A stretch of 64,000 nucleotides of DNA from Salana multivorans. GTDB lineage: Bacteria > Actinomycetota > Actinomycetes > Actinomycetales > Beutenbergiaceae. Where the stretch lies: the NCBI RefSeq assembly GCF_003751805.1, contig NZ_RKHQ01000001.1, positions 2,170,001-2,234,000 on the forward strand, read 5' to 3'. The translations under genes and the position numbers were made by a program. Shown in pieces: positions 18,600 to 26,981 of this stretch (within the stretch, counting starts at the first letter, position 1; each line of letters opens with the position of its first letter). The notes below the pieces were generated by a model, which was not told where the DNA came from, did no database searches, and worked only from the letters and a program-made list of their open reading frames with translations.

Positions 18600-19628
18600 T
18601 CAGCCGGTCGACTCCCGCCACAGGACGCGCTGGAACCCGTCCGGCTGCGCCGGGGGCTCCTCCTCCCGCACGCGGGCGACGAGCGTCCGCACCGCCCACG
18701 CCCCGAGCGCGGCGAAGTCGATCCGGACCGACGTGAGCGACGGGGTCTGGAACTCGCTCGTCGGCTGGTCGTCCCACCCCGTCACGGCAGCGTCGGCCGG
18801 AACGCGCAGCCCGCGCTCCGTGAGGCCGCGGACGGCGGCGGTGGCGAGGATGTCGTTGGCCGCGACGATCGCGACCGGCGCGAGGTCGTCCGGCAGCCCG
18901 CGCACGACCTCGAGGGCGCGTGCGCCAGCCCAGCCGCACTCCACGACGCCGAGATCGGTCAGCCCGAGCTCCGTCACGCTCGCGAGGTAGGCGTCCCGCC
19001 GGGCCTGGGCCGAGCGGAAGTCGAGGCCGCCGGCGAGGTGGAGGAAGCGTCGGTGGCCGCGCGCGGCCAGGCCGGCGACGAGCTCGCGGATCGGCTCGGG
19101 GCCGATGGCGGGACCGGTGACGCGCATCTGCGCGTCGAACGTGTCGGCGAGCACGACGACGGCGGGCCCGTCCGTCGCGGTCGGGGTGTCCTGGGCGTCC
19201 GGGGCGTCCGGGCTCCCCTCCGCGTCGTCGAGCGGGACGAACGACAGGACGCCCTCGTACAGGCCGGAGTCCAGCACCTCGCGCACGACGGCCGCCCGCG
19301 TGGAGTCCGTCGGCACCGTGCGCATGTCGAGCGTGTAGCCGGCATCCGTCGCGGCCCGGCTCGCCGCGGAGAGGAGGCCGCCGCGCGCCTCGCCGGGCGT
19401 CGCGAGCAGGAGGGCGAGGCGGCCCGTGCGTCCGGTCCGCATCGAGCGCGCCGTGAGGTTGGGGCGGTAGCCGAGGGCGGCGGCCGCGTCGAGCACGCGG
19501 CGCCGCGTCTCCGCGGAGATGCGGCCCGTCCCGGACAGCACGTAGGACACCGTCGACTGGCCGACGCCGGCGAGCCGGGCCACGTCCCGGCTCGTCGGGC
19601 GGCCCCGCGCGGGCCCCGTGCTTCGCAT
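18600..19628 (-). CDS. LacI family transcriptional regulator (next to the Gfo/Idh/MocA operon)
   Basis: Repressor of 342 residues. The N-terminal helix-turn-helix (TSRDVARLAGVGQSTVSYVLSGTGRISAETRRRV) and hinge (LGYRPNLTARSMRTGRTG) are typical, followed by a periplasmic-binding-protein-like sensor domain with an unusual Asp/Pro/Thr-rich insertion around residues 130-150. ATG 19628 is supported by a leaderless TACGGT element 6 nt upstream. It is divergent from three oxidoreductase genes, and the TGATTCGTATCA site at 19767 in the shared region has the central CG of LacI operators, so it is the likely regulator of that operon. Confidence 0.93.
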   Translation of the reverse strand: MRSTGPARGRPTSRDVARLAGVGQSTVSYVLSGTGRISAETRRRVLDAAAALGYRPNLTARSMRTGRTGRLALLLATPGEARGGLLSAASRAATDAGYTLDMRTVPTDSTRAAVVREVLDSGLYEGVLSFVPLDDAEGSPDAPDAQDTPTATDGPAVVVLADTFDAQMRVTGPAIGPEPIRELVAGLAARGHRRFLHLAGGLDFRSAQARRDAYLASVTELGLTDLGVVECGWAGARALEVVRGLPDDLAPVAIVAANDILATAAVRGLTERGLRVPADAAVTGWDDQPTSEFQTPSLTSVRIDFAALGAWAVRTLVARVREEEPPAQPDGFQRVLWRESTG

Positions 19629-19634
19629 GGGCCC

Positions 19635-19640
19635 ACCGTA
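19635..19640 (-). promoter_or_regulatory. Leaderless -10 element (TACGGT) for the LacI gene
   Basis: Minus-strand TACGGT ends 6 nt before the ATG at 19628; no ribosome binding site is visible. Confidence 0.5.
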
Positions 19641-19690
19641 GCCAAGCGTCGCGACGCCCACGGGTCCGGGGAGCCGGCGCGGAGGCCGGT

Positions 19691-19717
19691 CCTCGGCCGC
19701 CGCCGCGGCGGCCGAGG
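19691..19717. other. 13-bp perfect inverted repeat in the LacI/oxidoreductase intergenic region
   Basis: Arms 19691-19703 and 19705-19717 are perfectly complementary around one base. It lies upstream of the oxidoreductase promoter; it could insulate the divergent units or bind a protein. No further clue. Confidence 0.4.
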
Positions 19718-19738
19718 GCGGCTCTCGGTCCCACCCCC

Positions 19739-19778
19739 TTGACCCCGGCCCGTCGTCGCGGAATGATGATTCGTATCA
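19739..19778 (+). promoter_or_regulatory. Promoter and LacI-type operator of the Gfo/Idh/MocA operon
   Basis: TTGACC (19739-19744), a 17-bp spacer and AATGAT (19762-19767) form a sigma-70-like promoter. The inverted repeat TGATTCGTATCA (19767-19778), with the central CG typical of LacI-family operators, overlaps the -10 end and start site. The leader to the GTG at 19819 is about 45 nt. Confidence 0.55.
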
Positions 19779-19818
19779 GCAACGCCGTCGACGACGCGGC
19801 GGGAAGGCGGGACGGCAC

Positions 19819-20979
19819 GTGATCAAGGTCGGCGTCATCGGCATCGGTGGCATCAGCAGGGCGCACATCGCGGGGTACCTCGCCCATCCCGAGCGCTGCG
19901 AGATCGTCGCGATGGCGGACATCGTCCCCGGCAAGGCGGCGACGAAGGCCGCGGCGGCCGGCCTCGACGCCGTGCGCTGCTACGACTCGGCGCAGGCGAT
20001 GCTGGAGGCCGAGGACCTCGACCTCGTCAGCATCTCGACGCCGCCGGAGAGCCACGCCGAGCTGGCCGTCGCGGCGCTCGAGCACGGCGTCAACGTGCTG
20101 GTCGAGAAGCCGATGGCCCCCTCCCTCGAGGAGTGCGACGCCATGATCGCCGCCGAGCGCGCCTCGGGGAAGACGCTCTCGGTCATCGCGCAGAACCGCT
20201 TCCGCGACGACGTGCTCGTGCTCAAGGACGTCCTCGACTCCGGTCTCATCGGCCCGGTGTCCCACGTCCGGGTCAGCTCGGCCTGGTGGCGCGGCCTGCC
20301 GTACTACGACCTGTGGTGGCGCGGCACGTGGGACGTCGAGGGCGGCGGCTGCACGCTCAACCACGCCATCCACCACGTCGACCTGCTCCTGTGGTTCCTC
20401 GGCCGGCCCGAGTCCGTGGTGGCGCTCCTGACGAACGCCCAGCACGAGAACTCCGAGGTCGAGGACCTCTCCGTCGCGCTCCTGCGCTACGGCCGGGCGA
20501 TCGCCGAGCTGACCAGCTCCGTCGTCCACCACGGCGAGCAGCAGGAGATCGTCATCCACGGCCGCGAGGCGATGGTCGCGCAGCCGTGGTCGGTCGTCGC
20601 CGACGTCACCGCGCCGAACGGCTTCCCGGCGCCCGGCGGCAACGCCGAGCTCGTCGCCCGGATCGAGGAGGTCGCCGCCGCGCGCGAGCCGCTCGCGCAC
20701 ACGCTCCACCCCGGTCAGATCGGCGACGTGCTCGCCGCGCTCGCGGACGGCCGGGCCCCCCTCGTCACGAGCGCCGACGGCCGCGCCGCCGTCGAGCTGG
20801 TCACCGCGATCTACGAGGCGGGGATCGAGGGCGGCAGCGTCGAGCTGCCGCTCGCCGCCGACGACCCCTATCGCCGCGACGGGCACCGCGCCGCCCGCGC
20901 GCCCCGGTTCTACGAGAAGTCCGCGTCGGTGGCCGAGCTGGACGAGGACATCGTCGTCGGCTCCTCGGCCGACCGCTGA
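19819..20979 (+). CDS. Gfo/Idh/MocA family oxidoreductase 1
   Basis: NAD(P)-dependent sugar or polyol dehydrogenase of 386 residues. The N-terminal Rossmann domain begins VIKVGVIGIGGISRAHIAGY (GxGxxS variant), the EKP motif reads NVLVEKPMAPS, and the catalytic-domain block GGCTLNHAIHHVDLLLWFLG contains the expected Asn-His pair and Asp. GTG 19819 has AAGG about 12 bp upstream. First gene of a three-gene oxidoreductase run controlled by the divergent LacI protein. The exact substrate cannot be told; context with two mannonate dehydratases suggests sugar acids or inositol-like polyols. Confidence 0.9.
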   Translation: MIKVGVIGIGGISRAHIAGYLAHPERCEIVAMADIVPGKAATKAAAAGLDAVRCYDSAQAMLEAEDLDLVSISTPPESHAELAVAALEHGVNVLVEKPMAPSLEECDAMIAAERASGKTLSVIAQNRFRDDVLVLKDVLDSGLIGPVSHVRVSSAWWRGLPYYDLWWRGTWDVEGGGCTLNHAIHHVDLLLWFLGRPESVVALLTNAQHENSEVEDLSVALLRYGRAIAELTSSVVHHGEQQEIVIHGREAMVAQPWSVVADVTAPNGFPAPGGNAELVARIEEVAAAREPLAHTLHPGQIGDVLAALADGRAPLVTSADGRAAVELVTAIYEAGIEGGSVELPLAADDPYRRDGHRAARAPRFYEKSASVAELDEDIVVGSSADR

Positions 20980-21019
20980 TCCCGTCCCGCCACCCGAACC
21001 TGCACCGAGAGGACCGAGC

Positions 21020-22114
21020 GTGACCGTCTCCGAGGGCGCCGCCTACCGCCCCCAGCCCATGCCCCGCCCGACCGTCGAGCCCGGTGAGCTCGTCGTCGCC
21101 GCCGCCCACCTCGACCACGGCCACATCTACGGCATGATCGAGGGCCTGCTCGGCGCCGGCGCCACCCTCGGCTGGGTCTACGACCCCGACCCCGCGAAGG
21201 TCGCCGCGTTCGTCGAGCGCTTCCCGCAGGCCCGCGTCGCGCGCAGCGAGGCGGAGATCCTCGACGACGACGCGGTGCGCCTCGTCGCGGGCGCCGCCGT
21301 GACGAGCGAGCGGGCCCCGTTCGGCGTCCGGGTGATGGACGCGGGCAAGGACTACTTCACCGACAAGGCGCCGCTGGTCTCGCTCGACCAGCTCGACGAC
21401 GTCCGCGCCGCCGTCGCGCGCACCGGTCGCCGGTACGCCGTCTACTACTCCGAGCGGATCCACGTCGAGGCCGCCGTCCTCGCCGGCCAGCTCGTCGAGC
21501 GTGGTGCGATCGGCCGCGTCATCCAGGTCATGTCGATGGGTCCCCACCGCGTCGGCGATCCCGCGACCCGCCCCGACTGGTTCTTCGAGCGCGCCAGCTA
21601 CGGCGGCATCCTGTGCGACATCGGCAGCCACAACTTCGAGCAGATCCTCCACTACACGGGGTCGCGCGACGCCGAGCTCGTCGGCTCGACCATCGCGAAC
21701 TACCACCACCCCGACCATCCGCAGCTCGACGACTTCGGCGACGCCCACGTCGTCACGGACAACGGGGCGACGGGCTACGTCCGCGTCGACTGGCTCACCC
21801 CCCGGGGCCTCGGCACGTGGGGCGACGGGCGCACGTTCCTGCTCGGCACCGACGGCTACATCGAGCTGCGCAAGTACGTCAACGTCGCGACCGAGCGCTC
21901 CGGCGGTCACGTCTTCCTCGTCGACGGCGACGGCGAGCACCACCTGCGCGCCGACGGCACGGTCGGGTTCCCGTTCTTCGGCCAGCTCGCGCGCGACGTC
22001 CTCGACCGCACCGAGACGGCGATGACCCAGGAGCACGCCCTCAAGGCGGCCGAGCTCAGCGTCCGCGCGCAGATCCTGGCGCGCGACCTCACGCCGGGTC
22101 CGGACCGCGGATGA
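21020..22114 (+). CDS. Gfo/Idh/MocA-like protein 2 (variant cofactor site)
   Basis: Protein of 364 residues related to the family but divergent: where GxGxxG is expected the sequence reads [14 protein letters not shown], and the EKP motif is replaced by TDKAPLVS. The second domain keeps [18 protein letters not shown]. The variant glycine loop and DKAP motif define a recognisable subgroup, and NAD(P) binding may be altered. GTG 21020 has GAGAGGA about 8 bp upstream. It lies 40 bp after oxidoreductase 1, and its stop overlaps the next ATG, so it is probably made together with both neighbours. Confidence 0.85.
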   Translation: MTVSEGAAYRPQPMPRPTVEPGELVVAAAHLDHGHIYGMIEGLLGAGATLGWVYDPDPAKVAAFVERFPQARVARSEAEILDDDAVRLVAGAAVTSERAPFGVRVMDAGKDYFTDKAPLVSLDQLDDVRAAVARTGRRYAVYYSERIHVEAAVLAGQLVERGAIGRVIQVMSMGPHRVGDPATRPDWFFERASYGGILCDIGSHNFEQILHYTGSRDAELVGSTIANYHHPDHPQLDDFGDAHVVTDNGATGYVRVDWLTPRGLGTWGDGRTFLLGTDGYIELRKYVNVATERSGGHVFLVDGDGEHHLRADGTVGFPFFGQLARDVLDRTETAMTQEHALKAAELSVRAQILARDLTPGPDRG

Positions 22115-23253
22115 ACCCGGCGACGAGCCCCGGCCGGCCCGAGCTGGCCGGTCGGAGCGGCCGCCCGGTCCGGTTCGCCGTCGTCGGCTGCGGCAACATC
22201 GCCCGGACGCACGCGGCGGCGCTCGCCCGGCTGCGCGAGCTGGGCGACGTGGAGCTCGCGGCGTTCGTCGACGTCCTCCCCGAGCGGGCGCTCGCGCTGG
22301 GGGCGCAGCACGGCGGTCCCGCCCGGACGTGGGCCGAGACGCTGGCGGACGACGCCGTCGACGCCGTCACCATCTGCACGCCGAGCTGGACGCACGCCGA
22401 GCTGGCGCTCGCGGCGCTCGCGGCGGGCAAGCACGTCGTCGTCGAGAAGCCGATGGACGCCGACCTCGAAGCTGCGCGGCGGCTGCGCGACGCCGCCCGC
22501 GCGAGCGACCGGGTGCTGGCCGTCATCAGTCAGCACCGGTTCGACCCCGCGACCGAGGACGCGGCCCGCATCCTCGCCGAGGGAGGGCTCGGCACGCTCG
22601 TGCTGGTCGAGGCCCGGGTGCCGTGGTGGCGCCCGCAGTCCTACTACGACGCGGACCCGTGGCGGGGCACGCTCGCCGGCGACGGGGGTGGCGCCCTCAT
22701 CAACCAGGCCATCCACACGGTCGACCTCATGCTGGCCCTGGCCGGCCCGGTGGCGAGCGTCCAAGCCATCGCGACGACGCGCGTGCACCGGATCGAGGTC
22801 GAGGACGTCATCGTCGCCTCGCTGCGGTTCGCGAGCGGCGCGCTGGGGACGCTGTCCGCGACGACGGCCTCGGCCCCCGGCTTCCCCGCCCGGCTCTCGC
22901 TCGCCGGGGACGGCGGGGCCCTCGCGATCGAGGGCGACGCGCTCGTGCTCGACGAGCGGGCCGACGGCTCGCGCGGTGCGGTCGCGGTGCCGCGGCTGGA
23001 TGCTGTCGCGGTCGCCGCGGGCGGGAGCCGTTCGGTGTCGGGTGCTGGTGCTGGTGCGGCGGCCGGTCGCGCCTCGGGCACCGGGCTCGCCTGGGGCGAC
23101 GCCCACGAGCGGCAGCTCGCCGACGCGGTCGCGGCGATCCGCGGCGGCGTCGCCCCGCGCTCCGGCGGGGGCGAGGGGTACGCGGCGCTCGAGCTGGTCG
23201 ACGCGATCTACCGCGCCGCGCGCGAGGGCCGCGCGATCGATCTCGCGCCCTAG
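22111..23253 (+). CDS. Gfo/Idh/MocA family oxidoreductase 3
   Basis: Dehydrogenase of 380 residues starting at the ATG that overlaps the previous TGA (ATGA). Canonical features: [19 protein letters not shown] (GxGxxA), [11 protein letters not shown] (EKP), and [20 protein letters not shown] with the catalytic His-Asp region. A Gly/Ala/Ser-rich loop (about residues 305-330) is inserted near the C-terminus. Typical members oxidise a sugar hydroxyl with NAD(P). Three family members in a row may catalyse oxidation, epimerisation and reduction steps of one pathway (inference). Confidence 0.9.
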   Translation: MNPATSPGRPELAGRSGRPVRFAVVGCGNIARTHAAALARLRELGDVELAAFVDVLPERALALGAQHGGPARTWAETLADDAVDAVTICTPSWTHAELALAALAAGKHVVVEKPMDADLEAARRLRDAARASDRVLAVISQHRFDPATEDAARILAEGGLGTLVLVEARVPWWRPQSYYDADPWRGTLAGDGGGALINQAIHTVDLMLALAGPVASVQAIATTRVHRIEVEDVIVASLRFASGALGTLSATTASAPGFPARLSLAGDGGALAIEGDALVLDERADGSRGAVAVPRLDAVAVAAGGSRSVSGAGAGAAAGRASGTGLAWGDAHERQLADAVAAIRGGVAPRSGGGEGYAALELVDAIYRAAREGRAIDLAP

Positions 23254-23280
23254 CCGTCCTTCTCCGGAGGGGTTCGGACC

Positions 23281-23502
23281 GCCGGAGCTCCGATGTTGGG
23301 GTGAGTGCGATCGCGTATCGCGACCGAGGCCACCCCGCTATCGGAGTAGGTGCGTGCCGGAGTGGGTGCGGGCGCCGGAGTGGGTGCGGGCGCCGGAGCT
23401 CCGATGTTGGGGTGAGTGCGATCGCGTATCGCGACCGAGGCCACCCCAGTATCGGAGTAGGTGCGTGCCGGAGTGGGTGCGGGTGCCGGAGTGGGCGCGG
23501 GT
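23281..23502. repeat. Two tandem 111-bp units, each with a nested palindrome and two 18-bp subrepeats
   Basis: Unit 1 spans 23281-23391 and unit 2 spans 23392-23502, nearly identical. Each contains a 55-bp imperfect palindrome (23290-23344 and 23401-23455) with outer arms CCGATGTTGGGGTG/CACCCCGCTATCGG and an inner TCGCG-TAT-CGCGA hairpin, followed by two 18-bp repeats beginning GCCGGAGTGGGTGCGGG. The array fills most of the 329-bp gap between oxidoreductase 3 and manD; I see no gene in it. Confidence 0.9.
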
Positions 23503-23565
23503 GCCGGAGCCGAAGCGCGTGGTGGGGCGCCGGGCGTGGGACGTGGGGGACGTGGGGCGCCTCGA

Positions 23566-23577
23566 CTTGTATACTAG
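23566..23577 (+). promoter_or_regulatory. manD promoter/operator CTTGTATACTAG
   Basis: Identical 12-mer to the one before uxuA. TATACT (23570-23575) ends 7 nt before the manD ATG, so the transcript is probably leaderless. The shared GTATAC core suggests both mannonate dehydratases answer to one regulator, plausibly the GntR/FCD protein encoded at 24846-25562. Confidence 0.6.
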
Positions 23578-23582
23578 TGCTC

Positions 23583-24791
23583 ATGGCCACGATCGACCGC
23601 GCCGAGGTCCTCATCACGAGTCCCGGCAGAAACTTCGTCACGCTGCGCATCACGACCTCCGACGGCGTCGTCGGGCTCGGCGACGCGACGCTCAACGGGC
23701 GCGAGCTCGCCGTCGCCGCGTACCTGCGCGACCACCTCGTCCCCCTGCTCATCGGCCGCGACCCGGCGCGGATCGAGGACATGTGGCAGTACCTCTTCCG
23801 CGGGGCCTACTGGCGTCGCGGTCCCGTCACGATGACGGCGATCGCCGCGGTCGACGTCGCGCTCTGGGACATCAAGGGCCGGGTCGCGGGCCTGCCGCTC
23901 TACCAGCTGCTCGGGGGCCGCAGCCGCGAGGAGGTGCTGGTCTACGCGCACGCCTCGGGCTCCAGCGTCGAGGAGATGCTCGACGACGTCGCGGCCGCCC
24001 GCGAGGCCGGGTACCGGGCGATCCGCGTCCAGTGCGCCGTGCCGGGCAGCGCGGGGACCTACGGCGTCAAGAAGAACGGGCGGTACGAGCCGGCCGACCA
24101 CGCGCTGCCCGACGAGCAGCCCTGGGACACCGAGGCGTACCTCCAGTTCGCGCCGGGCTACCTGGCCGCGGCGCGCGAGGCGCTCGGTGACGGGTTCCCG
24201 CTCCTGCACGACGTGCACCACCGGCTCGCGCCGCTCGAGGCCGCCCGGTTCGGCCGGAGCGTCGAGCCCCTCCACCTGTTCTGGATGGAGGACCCCACCC
24301 CGGTCGACTCCCAGGACTCGTTCCGCCTCATCCGCCAGCACACGACGACGCCGATCGCGGTGGGCGAGACCTTGTCATCGATCTACGACGTCAAGCAGCT
24401 CATCACGGAGCAGCTCATCGACTACGTCCGCACGACCGTCGTGCACGCGGGCGGGATCACGCACCTGCGCCGGATCTTCGACCTCGCCGACCTCTACGGC
24501 GTCCGCTCGGGCAGCCACGGCGCCTCGGACCTCTCGCCGGTGACGCAGTCGGCCGCCGTCCACCTCGACACCGCCATCCCCAACTTCGGCATCCAGGAGC
24601 ACATGGGCTACCCGGACCTCGTGGCCGAGGTCTTCCACGGCGGCGCGACCTACGCCGGCGGCGCGCTCCACCCGAGCGAGGAGCCCGGCCTCGGCGTCAC
24701 GTACGACGACGCGGCGGCCGCCCGGTTCGAGTACTCCCCGAAGTACCTGCCCGTCGCGCGCCGGCTCGACGGCTCCGTGCACGACTGGTGA
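23583..24791 (+). CDS. manD: D-mannonate dehydratase ManD (enolase superfamily)
   Basis: Enzyme of 402 residues of the mandelate-racemase/enolase type that dehydrates D-mannonate to 2-keto-3-deoxygluconate. Metal ligands fall at D210 (HDVHH), E236 (MEDPTP) and E262 (VGETLS), with H212 and H312 ([10 protein letters not shown]); these match the numbering I remember for characterised ManD proteins, strong support for the specific function rather than a general RspA-like label. The ATG follows TATACT by 7 nt. Mechanistically unrelated to UxuA, which catalyses the same reaction. It is convergent with the GntR gene. Confidence 0.93.
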   Translation: MATIDRAEVLITSPGRNFVTLRITTSDGVVGLGDATLNGRELAVAAYLRDHLVPLLIGRDPARIEDMWQYLFRGAYWRRGPVTMTAIAAVDVALWDIKGRVAGLPLYQLLGGRSREEVLVYAHASGSSVEEMLDDVAAAREAGYRAIRVQCAVPGSAGTYGVKKNGRYEPADHALPDEQPWDTEAYLQFAPGYLAAAREALGDGFPLLHDVHHRLAPLEAARFGRSVEPLHLFWMEDPTPVDSQDSFRLIRQHTTTPIAVGETLSSIYDVKQLITEQLIDYVRTTVVHAGGITHLRRIFDLADLYGVRSGSHGASDLSPVTQSAAVHLDTAIPNFGIQEHMGYPDLVAEVFHGGATYAGGALHPSEEPGLGVTYDDAAAARFEYSPKYLPVARRLDGSVHDW

Positions 24792-24845
24792 GGCCGGCCG
24801 GTCCGACGACGGGGTGAGGACGACGCCGACGCGTGCGCCGGCTGG

Positions 24846-25562
24846 TCAGCCCCGGACGCGGTGGCTGCCGGGACGCGCGAACAGCTCCGGGTGGAGCTCG
24901 CGGATCCGGACGACGTCCTCCAGCACGGAGCGCAGGTGCCCGCGCAGCAGCGCCACGGCCTCCTCGCCCCGCCCGTCGGCTGCCGCGTCGAGGATGGCCG
25001 CGTGCTGCTCGAGGTTCTGCGACGCCGGCCGGATCTCGGCCATGCCGAGCCGTCGGGCGCGGTCGAGATGCCCCTTGGCCGACACGACCGACGGCCAGAC
25101 CCCGCCGTGGCCGGCGAGCGTCATGAGGTCGCGGTGGAAGGCCTCGTCGAGGTCGAAGAACCGCTCGGAGTCCTCCAGCGCCTCGCGCTGCGCCGCGATG
25201 TTCTCCCGCAGCCGCGCCAGCACCTCCGGATCGAGCCCGGCGCCGGAGCCACCCCCGTCGTCGCCGTCGCCCGCGAGCGACGCGAGCGAGGCCACCTCGA
25301 CCGACTCGCGCAGGAACTGCGCGTCGCGCACCCGCTCGATGTCGACGAGCGACGCGAACGTCCCGACCTGCGGGTACACCTCGACCAGCCCCTCGTCGCC
25401 GAGCAGGATGAGTGCCTCGCGGACGGGCGTGCGGGAGACGCCGAGGTCGGCGGCGATGTCGTTCTCGGAGATGGGTGCGCCGGGCGGCGTCGTCAGGGTG
25501 AGGATGCGCCGGCGCAGCTCGGTGTGCACGACCTCGCGCGTCGTCCCCCTGCGGTGTCTCAT
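24846..25562 (-). CDS. GntR family regulator, FCD subfamily
   Basis: Transcription factor of 238 residues: an N-terminal winged helix (ISENDIAADLGVSRTPVREALILLGDEGLVE, residues 31-61) and an all-helical FCD ligand domain with FFDLDEAFHRDLMTLAGH and NLEQHAAILDAAADGRGEEA, which hold the Asp/His metal-binding residues of FadR/UxuR relatives. ATG 25562 is leaderless, 7 nt after TAGCGT. Adjacency to manD and the GTATAC-centred boxes before manD and uxuA make it the best candidate for their hexuronate-responsive repressor (inference). Confidence 0.9.
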   Translation of the reverse strand: MRHRRGTTREVVHTELRRRILTLTTPPGAPISENDIAADLGVSRTPVREALILLGDEGLVEVYPQVGTFASLVDIERVRDAQFLRESVEVASLASLAGDGDDGGGSGAGLDPEVLARLRENIAAQREALEDSERFFDLDEAFHRDLMTLAGHGGVWPSVVSAKGHLDRARRLGMAEIRPASQNLEQHAAILDAAADGRGEEAVALLRGHLRSVLEDVVRIRELHPELFARPGSHRVRG

Positions 25563-25569
25563 GGCGCTC

Positions 25570-25575
25570 ACGCTA
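25570..25575 (-). promoter_or_regulatory. Leaderless -10 element (TAGCGT) for the GntR gene
   Basis: Minus-strand TAGCGT ends 7 nt before the ATG at 25562, within 40 bp downstream of the ROK gene stop. Confidence 0.45.
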
Positions 25576-25609
25576 GCAATGCCGGATGCGCCGGGGCGGC
25601 GCATCCGGC

Positions 25610-26878
25610 CTACGCCTCGAGCCGCTCGGGGTCGGCCAGCGTCTCCAGCACGGGGGCGAGCGCGGCGCCCCGCAGCGCCGGCAGGTCCGTGACGAGCGCC
25701 GCCTCGACCGCGGCGGGTGCCCACGGGTAGGCGAGCACGCGCGTGGCGAGCTCGTCGTCGACCGCCGCGCCGATCGCCGGGAGGAGCGGGCCGAGCGTCC
25801 CGCCGAGCACGACGCGGCCGACGTCGAGCACGTTGACGGCTCCGGCCACGGCGATCCCGACCGCGCGACCGACGGCCGCCGGGGCGAGCTGCGCCAGCGC
25901 CGTCGCCCCGGCGTACTGCTCGAGGCAGCCGGTCGCGCCGCAGCGACAGCGGGGCCCGGCCGGGTCGACCGTCACGTGCCCGAGCTCGCCGGCGAACCCG
26001 TGCACGCCGCCCTGGAGCTGGCCGTCGACGACGCACGCGCCGCCGACGCCGACCCCGGCCGACACGTAGAGGAACGTCTCGGGCCCGCGCCGGGCGGCTT
26101 CGGCCAGCGCCGCGAGGGTCGCCTCGTTCCCGACGACGACGCCGGGCGCCGGCCCCGCCCCGGTCAGCCGGGCGAGCCGGGCGTGCAGCGCTCGCGCCGC
26201 GTCGACGTCGGTCCAGCCGAGCCGCGGCGCGTCCAGCACGACCCCGTCGCGCACGATTCCGGGAACCGCGAGCGCGACGCCGAGCGCGCCGAGCCCCGGC
26301 CGCTCGACGGGCTCGGGTGACCCGGGCGACCCGTGGGGCGCGTCGTCGTGATCGGCCGGTCCGGCCCGCCGAGCCCGACCCGTCGGCCCGGCCGCGGCGG
26401 CGCGCGCCTGCTCCCAGGTCCGCTCGGCGAGGTGGGCGAGCGCCTCGAGCGTCGCCGCCGGCTCGCGGGCGGCGAAGTCGCCTCGCACCTCGGCGCGCGC
26501 GAGCGTCTCGCCCGTGAGGTCGACGACGGCGACGGCGAGCTGGTTCGCGCCCACCTCGAGGCCGAGCCCGGCCCACCGGCCGCGGGCGAGCCGGATCGGT
26601 GACGCGGGCCGCCCGACACTGCTCGGTCCCGTCGCGGGGGCCCACTCGACGAGGCCGAGCGCGAGCAGCGTCTCGACGAGCGAGGAGACCGTCGCCCGGG
26701 TGAGCCCGGCGGCCTCGGCGACGCTGGCGCGCGAGACGCCCGTCGGCTCGGCGCGGGCGACGTGGTCGAGGACGAGCGCGAGGTTGTGCCGCCGCAGCCC
26801 GGCCTGACGCGCGGCCTGACGGGCCGCCTGGTGCCCGACCCGACGCGCCGACTGGCGGGGTGCCCCCACGTTCTCCAC
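25610..26878 (-). CDS. ROK family transcriptional regulator (XylR-like)
   Basis: Protein of 422 residues with an N-terminal winged helix (ASVAEAAGLTRATVSSLVETLLALGLVEW) and a ROK sugar-kinase-like domain. The zinc-binding ROK signature is present: GFAGELGHVTVDPAGPRCRC followed by GATGCLEQYAG (CxCGxxGCxE). An Arg/Ala/Pro/Gly-rich linker interrupts the first half of the ROK domain around residues 160-190. GTG 26878 is leaderless after TAGCGT. It is divergent from xylA, exactly as XylR repressors of xylose operons are; xylose or a xylo-oligosaccharide is the likely inducer (inference). Confidence 0.92.
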   Translation of the reverse strand: MENVGAPRQSARRVGHQAARQAARQAGLRRHNLALVLDHVARAEPTGVSRASVAEAAGLTRATVSSLVETLLALGLVEWAPATGPSSVGRPASPIRLARGRWAGLGLEVGANQLAVAVVDLTGETLARAEVRGDFAAREPAATLEALAHLAERTWEQARAAAAGPTGRARRAGPADHDDAPHGSPGSPEPVERPGLGALGVALAVPGIVRDGVVLDAPRLGWTDVDAARALHARLARLTGAGPAPGVVVGNEATLAALAEAARRGPETFLYVSAGVGVGGACVVDGQLQGGVHGFAGELGHVTVDPAGPRCRCGATGCLEQYAGATALAQLAPAAVGRAVGIAVAGAVNVLDVGRVVLGGTLGPLLPAIGAAVDDELATRVLAYPWAPAAVEAALVTDLPALRGAALAPVLETLADPERLEA

Positions 26879-26882
26879 GCTC

Positions 26883-26931
26883 TTGACGCTACCGCACGGC
26901 TCGCGATAAGTTCATCGGGTAAACCAATACC
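26883..26931. promoter_or_regulatory. Divergent ROK/xylA promoter region
   Basis: Minus strand: TAGCGT (26886-26891) ends 7 nt before the ROK GTG. Plus strand: TTGACG (26883-26888), 18-bp spacer, TAAGTT (26907-26912) directed at xylA. The two promoters overlap, and GGTA-N6-TACC (26918-26931) near the xylA start site is a candidate operator. Binding at one place could control both directions. Confidence 0.45.
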
Positions 26932-26981
26932 TCTCGACGGCGAGGGTCGTCGTCGAGGAGACGTGAGGAACGAGGCAGGCG

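Noticed and set aside
23281-23502. Replication-origin iterons
   Set aside because: No replication initiator gene or AT-rich unwinding region is nearby; better explained as palindromic intergenic repeats.
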